A stretch of DNA of 64,000 bases from a bacterium (GCA_022825065.1 JAJDYR010000037.1:319805-383804), one strand, 5' to 3'. Shown: positions 41,410 to 51,498, counted from the stretch's first letter. Notes: generated by a model not told the origin, from the letters alone. Numbers and translations are program-made.

Positions 41410-42213
41410 TTATTTTTTGTCATCGGGCTTTTTCCGTGTGAAATGCCGGAGATTTTGGAGCTGGACCCTCGCTTTTTTCGATATGGGGTGTGCGGGGAAA
41501 CTTTCCACCAGTTTTTCAAATTCAAGCGTTGCATTGAGGGGGAAGTTCCGCCGGAGATAGGTGAGTCCCCGTTTGTAATAGGCGTCCGGAACTTTGCGGC
41601 TGTCGGGGTATCTTTTGATGAGGTTGAGAAACTCGTCCAGCGCTTTTGGGTATTGTTTGCGGGCGTAGTAGGCTTCTCCGAGCCAGTACTGGGAATGAGC
41701 AGCCAACTGGCTTTTGGGGAACAGGCGCAGGAAAAGGCGAAATCCGCGAATGGCCGCCTCGTTCTTCCCGTCCCGGACGGCGCGATAGGATTTGTTGTAG
41801 AGCGCATGCGGAGTGATGGACGCACGCCCGGGTTTTTCCGGCGCTGCGGCCGGCTTGCCGGGCGCGGGTTTGGGTGTCCTCGCCGGTCGTCGCGGGGGCG
41901 AGGAAGCCGGAAAACTCCTGGCGATGATGTTTTCCCGCCTCAGTCTTTCCACGGTGGCTCCCAAATTACTGCCTATCATTTTCAGTTCGCGAATTTCCCC
42001 TGTGAGCCTCTCGATTTTCCTGGTGGATTCGGACACTTGAGCCTCGAGGCGCGCATTTCGTTCTTTGGCGGCGGACAGTTCTTTTTCAAGCGCCTTCGTG
42101 TCGGAAGCACGCTGCGGCGCATCTGAAGTGGCCGATTCTGGATTGAGCTGGGGGAAATTGGCGCACCCCGCCATGAACATAGCGAATGCCAGCGCGCATG
42201 CACTCCGCCGCAT
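41410..42213 (-). CDS. CpoB/YbgF-like lipoprotein with coiled coil and TPRs
   Basis: A 267-residue exported protein. The signal ends in lipobox FMAGC (Cys17). Residues about 40-95 form a heptad-rich coiled coil (ALEKELSAAKERNARLEAQV), then a Pro/Ala-rich linker, then three TPR-like repeats from about 140 (ALYNKSYRAVRDGKNEAAI, SQYWLGEAYYARKQYPKAL, DAYYKRGLTYLRRNFPLNA). This matches CpoB/YbgF, which coordinates outer-membrane constriction with cell wall synthesis through Tol. No tol-pal genes are adjacent, so the exact role is inferred. Confidence 0.8.
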   Translation of the reverse strand: MRRSACALAFAMFMAGCANFPQLNPESATSDAPQRASDTKALEKELSAAKERNARLEAQVSESTRKIERLTGEIRELKMIGSNLGATVERLRRENIIARSFPASSPPRRPARTPKPAPGKPAAAPEKPGRASITPHALYNKSYRAVRDGKNEAAIRGFRLFLRLFPKSQLAAHSQYWLGEAYYARKQYPKALDEFLNLIKRYPDSRKVPDAYYKRGLTYLRRNFPLNATLEFEKLVESFPAHPISKKARVQLQNLRHFTRKKPDDKK

Positions 42214-42264
42214 GTCATCTATCCTCAGGGCGGCAACATCACAGAAAAAACGCAGGGCACCTCG

Positions 42265-43875
42265 TTACAGGCGGACGACCTCGAAGCCTTCGCGATGCAG
42301 TTCGGCGTCGCCTTTGATGACGAGTTGTATGTTGAGCAGGCTTTCGAGTTCTTCCACGTGTCGTCTTTCTTCATCGAGAAGAAGATCCACAACCTCGGGG
42401 TGGACGTTGATGAGGAATTTTGCGGCATCCTTGTGCGCTCTTCTCATCCGGCGCACTTCCCGCATGGCTTCATAGCTCACCGAGATCGCGGATTTCACCT
42501 GTCCACGACCCTCACAGTAGGGGCACGCGGTGCAGAGCGTTCTCTGGATGCTGTCGCGGACGCGCTTTCGGGTCATCTCGACGAGCCCGAGTTCGCTTAT
42601 CTTCAGGATGTTGGTGCGCGAGCGGTCTTTTCTAAGTTCTTCCTTGAAGGTGTTGAATACTTTGTCCCTGTTCTCTTCTTTTTCCATGTCGATGAAGTCG
42701 ACGATGATGATTCCGCCCAGGTTGCGCAGACGCAACTGGGCTACGATTTCCCGCACCGCCTCGAGATTAGTTTCGAGAATCGTCTCCTCCGGGCTCTTCT
42801 TGCCCACGAATCGTCCGGTGTTGACGTCGATCGTCGTGAGCGCCTCGGTCTGATCGATCACGATATAGCCGCCGTTCCTGAGCCACACGCGCTGCCCGAG
42901 CGCGCGTTCGAGTTCGAGTTCGACGCCGAAATAATCGAATATCGGTTCATCGCCGTCGTAGTGCTGGAGTTTTGGAACCAGGTGCGGATAGTAGTTCTGC
43001 AGGAATTTCCTGGTCTTCAGGTATTGATCCTTGTCGTCGATGATCATCCTGGAGACGGAAGAGTTGAACAGGTCCCTGACGGTCCGCTCTATGATGTTCA
43101 GATTCATGTGAATCCGGGACGGGGCGGAAGCCGAGTCGTTTTTGATCAGAATATCTTCCCAGAGCGCGTGCAGGAAGTTCACGTTGGCTTCGATGTCCTG
43201 GGCCGGCATGGTTTCGCTCGCCGTGCGCACGATGTATCCGGCCCCTGGTTGGCGGTTTTTGCGCACCAGTTTTTTGAGCCTTTTTCGTTCATCTTCGTTT
43301 TCGATTCGTCTGCTGATGCCGATTTGCTTGATGGTGGGCATGTAGACCACGTACCGGCCGGGCAGGGTGATATAGCTCGTAAGCCGGGACCCTTTGGTGC
43401 CCAGGGGTTCTTTGCTGACCTGGACGATGACGTCCTGGCCGTCTTTCAGCAGGTCTTCTATGTGTCGGTCTTCCTTATCCCAACGACGCGAACGTTTGCT
43501 GACTATGGTGCGCTGAGAACCGTTCTGCTGCTCGTAATCGCCGTTGTCGTGTTCATCCCCGTTGCTGAAGTCATTGCCCTCGAAATCCAGGTCATCGTCG
43601 TCATCCGCCTGTTCGGCCGCGAGTTTTCTGTAATTCTCGATGGACTCGATGGTATCCACGTCGCTTACGTAGAGAAAGCCCGCTTTTTCCAGCCCGATGT
43701 CCACGAACGCCGCCTGCATCCCGGGCAGCACTTTCGTCACTTTTCCCTTGTAAATGTTGCCGACGATGCTCTTGCCGCTTTCGCGTTCGATATAAAGCTC
43801 GGCCGCCACCCCGTTTTCAAGCAGGGCGATGCGCGTCTCGAACGGCTCGGCGTTGACGACGATTTCAGACGGCAT
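42265..43875 (-). CDS. rng: Ribonuclease G (RNase E/G family)
   Basis: A 536-residue endoribonuclease for rRNA maturation and mRNA decay. An S1 domain is at about 35-125 (GNIYKGKVTKVLPGMQAAFVDIG), interrupted by an acidic insert (DDDDLDFEGNDFSNGDE). The metal site is DVNTGRFVG and IIIVDFIDMEKEENR, and the zinc-link is CTACPYCEGRG. The C-terminal scaffold of RNase E is absent. It overlaps the upstream radical-SAM gene by 11 bases. Confidence 0.95.
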   Translation of the reverse strand: MPSEIVVNAEPFETRIALLENGVAAELYIERESGKSIVGNIYKGKVTKVLPGMQAAFVDIGLEKAGFLYVSDVDTIESIENYRKLAAEQADDDDDLDFEGNDFSNGDEHDNGDYEQQNGSQRTIVSKRSRRWDKEDRHIEDLLKDGQDVIVQVSKEPLGTKGSRLTSYITLPGRYVVYMPTIKQIGISRRIENEDERKRLKKLVRKNRQPGAGYIVRTASETMPAQDIEANVNFLHALWEDILIKNDSASAPSRIHMNLNIIERTVRDLFNSSVSRMIIDDKDQYLKTRKFLQNYYPHLVPKLQHYDGDEPIFDYFGVELELERALGQRVWLRNGGYIVIDQTEALTTIDVNTGRFVGKKSPEETILETNLEAVREIVAQLRLRNLGGIIIVDFIDMEKEENRDKVFNTFKEELRKDRSRTNILKISELGLVEMTRKRVRDSIQRTLCTACPYCEGRGQVKSAISVSYEAMREVRRMRRAHKDAAKFLINVHPEVVDLLLDEERRHVEELESLLNIQLVIKGDAELHREGFEVVRL

Positions 43876-46669
43876 GATCGATTGCGCGGGACGCTCCCGC
43901 TCTCCAGTGGACGGAGATTTTCCGGATCCGGGCCCTCAGGCATGCCTCGGGAGACAACCCGAAGCACCTTGCGAGGATTTCCGTTACCTTCGGTTTGATG
44001 CCGTCCCCATAGCGCAGCGTGAGGTGCAGGCGAATGACGGCGTCCGTCGAAGGTTCGAACGTAAAGCGGGCGATGGATGGGCGCGCGTCGAATTGTTTTA
44101 TCTTTCCCTTGTGTTCGCGCGTTATTTCAATGCTTTTCTCATCCATGAACGCTTCGATGGTGGTTTCGATTCGCCTATCCTGCGCCTCATACGGGTCCAG
44201 GTCTTTTCGCAACAGGGAAATTTCGTAGGTCGCCGCGCTGAGCGCATTGGCGGAGGAAGGCGTTTTCCCCTCGATGCGCCATCCGGAACGGGGCTTGAGG
44301 CCTCGCGGGAGTTCCCGTTTCAGGTTTTTGAACAAATCACCCAGCCGGATTTGCCCGTCGACCTCCAGAAGCGAGAAATCCACCACCTCCGCGCGGCTTT
44401 CCACCCCGACGGGCAAAGCATGGGAGAAGACGATTTTGGGATGCGGGTTGAAGCCTTTGGAGTGTTCGAGGCGATAGCCCGCGCGCTGAATGGCGCGGAT
44501 GAAGGTTCTCAGAATCTCCAGATGACTCAAAAAGCGCAGGTCTCCGGATTTTTCGTAGATAAACCTGAATTTGCGGATGGGGGCGTCGGGCTGTTCCTCG
44601 CCGAGGCCGGGATTGTCGTCGTGCGCGCCCTCGAAGCCCACCGGAACGGGGCCGGATTCCCGGGCGACGCTCTTGCGCCTCCTCTGCCTGGGACGCTGCG
44701 CCTCGGGCCGGGCCTTGGCGATGGCGAGTTCCACCGGCTCGGCGGGAGGTACGTCATGTCCGGGCGGCAAATCCGCCGCCTGAACGGGCGCGTTGATGAC
44801 AGGAAGAGGGGAGCTTTCAGGCGGCAGGGGTTTTTCGTAGTGGTATTTGATGCCCTTGTATTTATCCAGAATCCCGCATTGGCCGCACGCCTCGTAGCGG
44901 CAGTCGCCGATGGTGACCTCGCGCAGGGAGCGCTTCCAGTCGGCGAGTTGGTATTCCTTCGTCACCCCGCAGTCGAGGTGGTCCCAGGGCAGCGGGGCGT
45001 CTTCGGGTATTTCGCGGTAAGCATACCATTCCGGGTCAAGGCCATGCTTATCGAAGGCGGCCATCCATTTCCCGTAATCGAAAAACTCCATCCAGCCGTC
45101 GAATTTGCATCCCATGTCGACCGCCGTCTCGATGACGTCCGCCTGGCGGCGATCGCCCTTCGAGATGACCGCCTCCAGGAAACTGTGCTCGGGGTTCGAC
45201 CAGTGCAGCTTGATTCTCCGGTCGGGCACGGCGCGCTTGATGAAATCGAGTTTCGCCTTGATTTCCTCTTTCGTGTTCTGGGGAAACCACTGGAACGGCG
45301 TATGGGGTTTCGGCACGAAGGTGGAAAGGCTGACGTTGATGAAGCGGAACGGCTCGCCCGTTTTTCGCGAGCGCATCTTCATGCAGGAGGCGAGCATGTC
45401 CGCCATTTCCTGCAGATCGTCGAAATTCTCGGTGGGAAGACCGAGCATGAAGTAGAATTTCACGCCCGGCCAGCCGGTATCGAGGATGTCCTGAAGGTTT
45501 CGCTTGAGGTCCGCCTCGGTCAGCACCTTGTTGATGACGTTGCGCAGGCGCTCGCTGCCCGCCTCCGGAACCAGGGTAAAGCCCGTGCGGCGCACCCGCG
45601 CAATCTGGGCCAGGAGATCCGGGCTCATCGCACCGACGCGGAGCGACGGCAGGGAGATGGAGGTCTGCATGGGGGCAAGGCGCTCCATCATGCGGGGCAC
45701 CAAGCCCTTCAAGGGCTGATAATCGGCGATGCAGAGCGATGAGAGGCTGATTTCTTCGTAGCCTGTGTTCTTGAGGGATTCCTCGGCGAGTTCGAGGACT
45801 TTGTGCGGCTCCCGGTCCCGAACGGGGCGGTAGACCATCCCCGCGTGGCAAAAACGGCACCCCCTCGTGCACCCGCGCTGCACCTCGAGCGTCACCCGGT
45901 CGTGCACCACCTGGGTGTAGGGGATGACGGGCTGCGTGGGGTGGGGCGAATCGTTCAAATCCTCCAGCACGCGCGCCAGAACGGGCTCCCGGTGTCCGCT
46001 GACGTGATGGAAGCTCTTCACCTCGCCGTCGGTCTCGTGCTCGACCATATACCGGCTCGGGACGTAGATTCCGTCGATCTCCTCCAGCATCCCGAACAGC
46101 GTTTCCCTGGGCGCGCCCGTTTCCCGCCAGTTTTCGTGAGTCTTGATGACTTCGGGGAAAAGCTCCTCTCCGTCTCCGAGGGCGACGGCGTCGAAGAAAG
46201 GCGCCATCGGCTCTACGTTGAAGGTTACGGGGCCGCCCCCGATGACGAGCGGGTCTTCTCTCCGCCTTTGGGCGGATCGCCTGGGGATGCCGGCCAGATC
46301 GAGCAGCAAGACGATGTTGCTGGCGGCCAGTTCGTAGAGAAGCGATATTCCCAGGATATGGAATTCCCGGACGGGCGTTCGGCTCTCCAGCGTGGTCAGG
46401 AGCGCATTCTTGCTTCTCAGGATGGTTTCGAAGTCATCCCAGGGGAGAAAAACCCGCTCGGCGGCGACGTCTTCGGCTTCGTTCAACAGGTGATAGAGTA
46501 TGCGGATGCCGTTGTGCGACATGCCGACTTCGTAGGTATCCGGGAAGGCGAGAGCGACGCGGTTCTTCACCCCGGCGAGGTCTTTGTGGATCGAATTGAC
46601 CTCGTTGCCCAGATAACGCGAGGGTTTCTGGACGAATGGGAATACGTCCCGTGCGTAGTCTAAATTCAT
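43865..46669 (-). CDS. Radical-SAM protein with N-terminal B12-type region fused to DUF2344
   Basis: A 934-residue protein of the TIGR03960-like group. The N-terminal half has a B12-binding-like domain (about 40-200) and a radical-SAM barrel with the cluster cysteines C267, C271, C274 in RGCTRGCRFC. A later Cys-rich turn (ACGQCG) precedes a linker, then DUF2344 (TIGR03936-like) from about residue 690: FRFIYEKSGDLRFLSHLEILR and LEHSKGFNPHPKIVFS. In some bacteria the two parts are separate neighbours; here they are fused, and as elsewhere they adjoin RNase G. The substrate is not established. ATG 46669 is chosen; ATG 46699 would add 10 residues. Confidence 0.88.
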   Translation of the reverse strand: MNLDYARDVFPFVQKPSRYLGNEVNSIHKDLAGVKNRVALAFPDTYEVGMSHNGIRILYHLLNEAEDVAAERVFLPWDDFETILRSKNALLTTLESRTPVREFHILGISLLYELAASNIVLLLDLAGIPRRSAQRRREDPLVIGGGPVTFNVEPMAPFFDAVALGDGEELFPEVIKTHENWRETGAPRETLFGMLEEIDGIYVPSRYMVEHETDGEVKSFHHVSGHREPVLARVLEDLNDSPHPTQPVIPYTQVVHDRVTLEVQRGCTRGCRFCHAGMVYRPVRDREPHKVLELAEESLKNTGYEEISLSSLCIADYQPLKGLVPRMMERLAPMQTSISLPSLRVGAMSPDLLAQIARVRRTGFTLVPEAGSERLRNVINKVLTEADLKRNLQDILDTGWPGVKFYFMLGLPTENFDDLQEMADMLASCMKMRSRKTGEPFRFINVSLSTFVPKPHTPFQWFPQNTKEEIKAKLDFIKRAVPDRRIKLHWSNPEHSFLEAVISKGDRRQADVIETAVDMGCKFDGWMEFFDYGKWMAAFDKHGLDPEWYAYREIPEDAPLPWDHLDCGVTKEYQLADWKRSLREVTIGDCRYEACGQCGILDKYKGIKYHYEKPLPPESSPLPVINAPVQAADLPPGHDVPPAEPVELAIAKARPEAQRPRQRRRKSVARESGPVPVGFEGAHDDNPGLGEEQPDAPIRKFRFIYEKSGDLRFLSHLEILRTFIRAIQRAGYRLEHSKGFNPHPKIVFSHALPVGVESRAEVVDFSLLEVDGQIRLGDLFKNLKRELPRGLKPRSGWRIEGKTPSSANALSAATYEISLLRKDLDPYEAQDRRIETTIEAFMDEKSIEITREHKGKIKQFDARPSIARFTFEPSTDAVIRLHLTLRYGDGIKPKVTEILARCFGLSPEACLRARIRKISVHWRAGASRAIDHAV

Positions 46670-46986
46670 TGTAATCAACCTGTTAGAGCCTCTCGCCATA
46701 TGCGGTGAGGCATATATTCATCTTTCAGGTTCCCGACCTGCGCCTATTGGGGGTCTGGGCGAACCGATCCCTTATAATGACGGAAACGGAAGGAATTGGC
46801 AACCGGGGTATATGCGGAGTGCGCGCCGTCTCGGTTTCCGGGCGAATGTGCCCGTATATTGGTCGTCAGGTTTGCGCGATTGCGCTTTGCCATCATTCAA
46901 TATAGCAGGTAGTTTCTCAAAATGTTTCCGGGCGATATGATTCTGGAATTCTTACCCGCCTCTAACCGATTCAGGGAGTTTCGCTA
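46670..46986. other. Divergent intergenic region before the sulfatase
   Basis: About 317 bases with no gene. A perfect TATAAT at 46773-46778 has only a weak TTGGGG 20 bases upstream, so it is a possible but unproven promoter for the sulfatase. AGGGAG at 46973-46978 is the sulfatase ribosome binding site. Confidence 0.4.
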
Positions 46987-48450
46987 ATGGAGCCGATGAA
47001 TTTCTTGCTCTTGATGGATGATGAGCACACCCAGCAAACCCTGGGTTGCTATGGCCACCCACTCGTGAAAACGCCGAACATCGACGCGCTCGCTGCGGGG
47101 GGCACGCGGTTCGAGAGCGCCTATACGAACTGCCCCATCTGCGTGCCGGCCCGCGCGAGTTTCGCCACGGGCAAGTATGTGCATGAGATCAGCGCCTGGG
47201 ACAATGCTCACCCCTACGAGGGAGAGCCGCCGAGCTGGGGTCACCGCCTTCAGGAAGCCGGCGTGAGAACCACCTCGATCGGCAAGCTCCACTACCGAAA
47301 CGCCGAGATCCCCGTGGGTTTCGACGAGCAGATCATCCCCCTGCATCTGCCCAAGGGCGGAATAGGTGATATCCACAGCGCGGTTCGCGATGAGCAGGGC
47401 CTGCCTCCCAGGAACAATCCGGAGTGGATGGCCGAGCGCATCGGGCCGGGAGACTCGAAATACATCGCATATGACGGGCAAATCACGGATTTGGCCTGCG
47501 AGTGGATAGCTCACGAAGCGCCCAGGCACGGCGAGCGTCCCTGGGCGTTGTTCGTCTCCCTGACGTGCCCTCATTTCCCCTTCATCGGGCCGCCCGAGTT
47601 TTACGAACGCTATCCGCTGGAAGACATTCCCCTGCCCAAGCCGCACCCTTCGGGTGGTTACGATTGGCACCCGTGGATTGCGGCGCTTCATGAATGCGCC
47701 CCGTACGATATTTATTTCGATGACCACAAGCGCCGCGTCGCTCTGGCGTCTTATTTCGCCATGATCAGTTTTGTGGATTCGAACGTCGGAAAAATCCTGA
47801 ACGCCCTGGAGGAATCGGGTTTCAGCGAGAATACGCGGGTGCTCTTCGCCAGCGATCATGGGGACAATCTGGGCGAGCGCGGTCTTTGGGGAAAATCCAC
47901 CATGTATGAGGAATCCGTCGCCGTGCCTCTCATCGTCTCGGGCCCGGACCTTCCGAGGGGCAAGGTATCGCGAACGCCGGTCTCGCTTGTCGATCTTTAT
48001 CCCACGGCGCTCGATTGCGCGGGTCTGCTCGAGAGCGACGAGGAAGCGCGGCTGCATGGCGATTCCATGTTCCGGCTAGCGAATGAACCCGATGACCCCG
48101 AGCGCGAGATTTTCAGTGAATTCCACGCGCTCGGCGCCAAGACGGGGTTGTTCATGATTCGTCGCGGACGCTACAAGTACATCCATTACGTGGGGCACGA
48201 ACCCGAACTCTTCGACCTGGAGACCGACCCCGAAGAGCGGCGCGACATCTCCGGGAGCCCGGCGCACCAATCCATTCTCTCGGAGCTTGAAGCGTGCCTT
48301 TTCCGCATCCTTGACCCCGATGAGGTGGACAGGCGCGCAAAAGCGGAGCAGGCGGCGCTGGTCGAGCAGCACGGCGGGCGCGACGCCGTGATCGCTATCG
48401 GGAACAGTTTCGCGTCTCCGCCCCCGGGAGAGAAGGAGTACGGGGAGTAG
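46987..48450 (+). CDS. Sulfatase (alkaline phosphatase superfamily)
   Basis: A 487-residue hydrolase. The formylglycine motif is CVPARASFATGK (Cys52), so it needs a maturase (FGE or anSME) from elsewhere. Metal ligands are expected in DDEH (11-14) and SDHGDNLGE near residue 290; GKSTMYEESVAVPLIV and DLYPTALDCAG are typical. There is no signal peptide, so it is probably cytoplasmic. It is nearest to choline-sulfatase or phosphonate-monoester-hydrolase-like enzymes; the substrate cannot be told from sequence alone. It stands alone between leftward operons. Confidence 0.9.
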   Translation: MEPMNFLLLMDDEHTQQTLGCYGHPLVKTPNIDALAAGGTRFESAYTNCPICVPARASFATGKYVHEISAWDNAHPYEGEPPSWGHRLQEAGVRTTSIGKLHYRNAEIPVGFDEQIIPLHLPKGGIGDIHSAVRDEQGLPPRNNPEWMAERIGPGDSKYIAYDGQITDLACEWIAHEAPRHGERPWALFVSLTCPHFPFIGPPEFYERYPLEDIPLPKPHPSGGYDWHPWIAALHECAPYDIYFDDHKRRVALASYFAMISFVDSNVGKILNALEESGFSENTRVLFASDHGDNLGERGLWGKSTMYEESVAVPLIVSGPDLPRGKVSRTPVSLVDLYPTALDCAGLLESDEEARLHGDSMFRLANEPDDPEREIFSEFHALGAKTGLFMIRRGRYKYIHYVGHEPELFDLETDPEERRDISGSPAHQSILSELEACLFRILDPDEVDRRAKAEQAALVEQHGGRDAVIAIGNSFASPPPGEKEYGE

Positions 48451-48456
48451 GGGAGG

Positions 48457-49599
48457 TCAGCTGAACATGGAGGAGAGGCTTTTCCTCCTCACGCCGACGT
48501 TCAAGACCAGGCCGATGGCGATGAAAGACGAGATGGAGGCGCTCCCCCCGTAGCTGACCAGGGGAAGCGGGATTCCGACGATGGGCATCAGGCCGAGCGT
48601 CATCCCGATGTTGAAAATGACGTAGAGGAAAAACGCCGTGGCGATGCCTATGGCGAGCAGGGCGCCTTCCTGGTCGGCGGCGTTCAGCGCTGCGCTCAGA
48701 CACCGGAGAATGAAAATAACGAACAACGCCAGGACAGTGACGCTGCCGATAAAGCCGAGTTCTTCGCTCAGTACGGAGAAGATGAAATCGGTGTGTTTCT
48801 CCGGCAGGAAATGGAGCCTGCTCTGCGTTCCCTGGAGAAGTCCTTTGCCCCAGATTTCCCCGCTGCCGACGGCGATGATGCTCTGCATGCTCTGGTAGCC
48901 GGCGCCGAGGGGGTCGGCGTCGGGGTTGAAAAGCGTCAAGATTCGGCGGCGTTGATATTCCTTGAGAAAAAACCAGCCCAGGGGTGCGCACGCGACTACC
49001 AGGCAGCCGATGGTGATGAGGACTCGTTTTTTGACGCCGACGGCGAGGACCATTGCTCCCGCTATCAGGAAAACGGTGAGCCCGGTGCCCAAATCGGGCT
49101 GTCGAACGATCAGCAGCACGGGCGCGAGCACCAGCAAAAGCGCCGGGATGAGTTCTTTGAATCCCACGGGTTCTTCTCCCACGCGGGAGCCGAAATACCT
49201 GGCCAGCACGAGGATGACCGCCAGGCGCGCGAGTTCGGAGGGTTGCAGTCGCAAGGGGCCGAAAACGAGCCAGCGTTTCGAGCCGCCGACCACCTGTCCC
49301 GAGAAGAGGACGGCGATGAGCAAAACGATGACGAGGGCGTAAAAGAAATAAGCCCACCGCGTAAAGAAGTGGTAGTCGAAGAAGAGGATGGTGAGCAGCA
49401 CGCATAATCCGATGGATGACCACAGCGCTTGTTTGAGGTGCAGGGAATTTTTCAGGAAAACGGGGTTGGAATGAATGGCGCTGTAGATCATATAGATGCC
49501 CGTCAGGCTGAGCAGAAGCGTTGCGAGAACGAGCAGCCAGTCCATCTGCGCGACGGCTCGCTGAAAAGGGGATGATTGAGAGGTGGCGATGCCTGTCAT
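48457..49599 (-). CDS. rodA: Rod-shape SEDS glycosyltransferase RodA
   Basis: A 380-residue polytopic membrane protein polymerising peptidoglycan with PBP2 in the elongasome. SEDS features include GSKRWLVFGPLRLQPSELARLAVIL, RQPDLGTGLTVFL and GIPLPLVSYGGSASIS. Ten hydrophobic segments are apparent. It overlaps mrdA by 4 bases and ends the leftward mreBCD-mrdA-rodA operon. Confidence 0.96.
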   Translation of the reverse strand: MTGIATSQSSPFQRAVAQMDWLLVLATLLLSLTGIYMIYSAIHSNPVFLKNSLHLKQALWSSIGLCVLLTILFFDYHFFTRWAYFFYALVIVLLIAVLFSGQVVGGSKRWLVFGPLRLQPSELARLAVILVLARYFGSRVGEEPVGFKELIPALLLVLAPVLLIVRQPDLGTGLTVFLIAGAMVLAVGVKKRVLITIGCLVVACAPLGWFFLKEYQRRRILTLFNPDADPLGAGYQSMQSIIAVGSGEIWGKGLLQGTQSRLHFLPEKHTDFIFSVLSEELGFIGSVTVLALFVIFILRCLSAALNAADQEGALLAIGIATAFFLYVIFNIGMTLGLMPIVGIPLPLVSYGGSASISSFIAIGLVLNVGVRRKSLSSMFS

Positions 49600-51497
49600 C
49601 GCCGCTCTCCCCGGGCCCGCTTGAGCGGGGCGGGCTGTTTTTCTTCGGTCGCGTCGTTCGAGGCGAGAATCCTTGTTTCGTTTTTCTTGAGATAAAAGGA
49701 AATGAGCTCTTTAGCGTACGGGGCGAAGAAAGACCCCGGCCTGCCGGCGTTTTCTCCTAAAATGGCGATCGCGATGGAGGGGTTTTCGTAAGGGGCGAAA
49801 GCGACGAACCAGCCGTGGTCCCGGAATTTGCGCGGCAATTCCTCGGGCTTCCTTTTGCGGCCCGTGTATTTGAGGTCGACGGTCTGGGCGGTGCCCGTCT
49901 TGCCGGCCACGGAGACGCCGGGCACCCGGGCTTTTTTCGCCGTACCTTTTTCGCCATGGACGGCTTCTTTGAGCCCTTCTCGAACTTTCCGGAAAATTTT
50001 TTGGGATATCGGGATTTTGCGGATGAGCCGGGGCCTGGATTCGAAGAGCGGCTTGCCATCGGGGCTCAGCACTTTTTCCACGACGTAGGGTTTCCACAGG
50101 TTGCCGCCGTTCGCCACGGTGGCGATGAGGTTGGCGGCCTGCATGGGCGTAATGAGATTAAAGCCCTGCCCGATCGATACGCTGATCGTCTCGCCTTCGT
50201 ACCATCTTTCCTTGAATCGGCGGCGCTTCCAGGCATCCGACGGCACGAGCCCTCCTTTTTCGGCCGCCCCGAACCCGGTGGGTGAGCCCAGGCCGAACAT
50301 GCGCGCGTAGTGCGCGATTTTCTCGATGCCCAGCTTGTGGCCGCTCGTGTAGTAGTAGACATCACAACTCTGGGCCAGGGACTGGATGAAGTCGATGGGT
50401 CCGTGCCCCCCTTTCTTCCAGTCCTGAAATGTCCTTTTTCCGAATGGAAATGAGCCGTGACAAAGGATTTTCTCATTGGAACGCGCGACTTTCTCGTTCA
50501 GAATCGCGAAACCCATCACGATTTTGAAGATCGAGCCGGGCGGGTATTGCCCCCGGATCGCCCGGTTCTCGAGCGGCTTCAAGGGGTCTTTCATGAGGCC
50601 TTTCCAGTCTTTGGCGTCAATGCCGCCGGCAAAGATGTTCGGGTTGAAGGATGGCTTGCTCACCATGGCCAGAATCGCGCCGTCCGAGGGGTCGAGAATG
50701 ACGATGCTGCCCTCGTGCGCTTCGAACAACTCTTCCGCCTTTTGCTGGAGTTCCATGTCAATCGTCAGATAGACGTTGTTCCCCGCCTTTTCCACAAACG
50801 GGCGGACGATGCGCAACTCTCGTCCATAGGCGTCCACCTCCACCTGTTTGAAGCCGCTTTGCCCGCGGAGGAACCTTTCCTGGGTTCGCTCGACGCCGTA
50901 TTGGCCGAGCAGGTCTCCCTGCCGGTAGTTTCGTTTTTTCAGGCGTTGCAGCTGGCGGTTACTGACCTCTCCCAGATAACCCAGAAGATGGCTCGCCTGC
51001 TCTTTGGAAGGATACTGCCTGAGAGGCGTCACTTGTACGAATACGCCGGGATATTCCGGCTTGTGCTCTTCCAGGAAGGCCATGGTTTTGCGGCTGATGT
51101 CCGCCTTGATCAGAAACGGCCGGAAGGGATTCGCAAGCCGCGTTCTCTTGTAGAGTTCCTCAAACGGTTGTTCCGTGATCTCGGACAGCAGCCGAATCGT
51201 CTGTTTCAGTTTTTTTACATTTTCCCGGATGAGATAAATGTTGAACGACGCGCGGTTGTCGGCAAGAAGTTCTCCATTCGAGTCGAACACCATGCCCCTG
51301 GGGCTTTGCACGAGGCGGTAAGCGATCCGGTTGTCTTCGGAGAGGGTTCGGAATTTTTCGCCCTGGATCACCTGAAGGTTCCAGAGTCTGATGAACAGGC
51401 CGAGAAGAATGAGGCCGAAACAGATGCCGAAAATGAGAACACGCCGCCTGAGCGCGTCACTCGTCGCGGGATTTGAGTTGAACGGCGACTCTTTCAT
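49596..51497 (-). CDS. mrdA: Penicillin-binding protein 2
   Basis: A 633-residue class B transpeptidase. After an N-terminal anchor (VLIFGICFGLILLGLFI), the dimerisation domain contains RGMVFDSNGELLADN; the catalytic motifs are SIFK (Ser322, Lys325), SCD (377-379) and KTGTA from Lys533. It cross-links the glycan made by RodA. Overlap with rodA and one base of spacing from mreD indicate one transcript. Confidence 0.96.
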   Translation of the reverse strand: MKESPFNSNPATSDALRRRVLIFGICFGLILLGLFIRLWNLQVIQGEKFRTLSEDNRIAYRLVQSPRGMVFDSNGELLADNRASFNIYLIRENVKKLKQTIRLLSEITEQPFEELYKRTRLANPFRPFLIKADISRKTMAFLEEHKPEYPGVFVQVTPLRQYPSKEQASHLLGYLGEVSNRQLQRLKKRNYRQGDLLGQYGVERTQERFLRGQSGFKQVEVDAYGRELRIVRPFVEKAGNNVYLTIDMELQQKAEELFEAHEGSIVILDPSDGAILAMVSKPSFNPNIFAGGIDAKDWKGLMKDPLKPLENRAIRGQYPPGSIFKIVMGFAILNEKVARSNEKILCHGSFPFGKRTFQDWKKGGHGPIDFIQSLAQSCDVYYYTSGHKLGIEKIAHYARMFGLGSPTGFGAAEKGGLVPSDAWKRRRFKERWYEGETISVSIGQGFNLITPMQAANLIATVANGGNLWKPYVVEKVLSPDGKPLFESRPRLIRKIPISQKIFRKVREGLKEAVHGEKGTAKKARVPGVSVAGKTGTAQTVDLKYTGRKRKPEELPRKFRDHGWFVAFAPYENPSIAIAILGENAGRPGSFFAPYAKELISFYLKKNETRILASNDATEEKQPAPLKRARGERR

Positions 51498-51498
51498 C

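Noticed and set aside
43829-45742. A 637-codon plus-strand frame across the radical-SAM gene
   Set aside because: Antisense shadow; the minus strand frame has radical-SAM cysteines and DUF2344 motifs, the plus frame has none.
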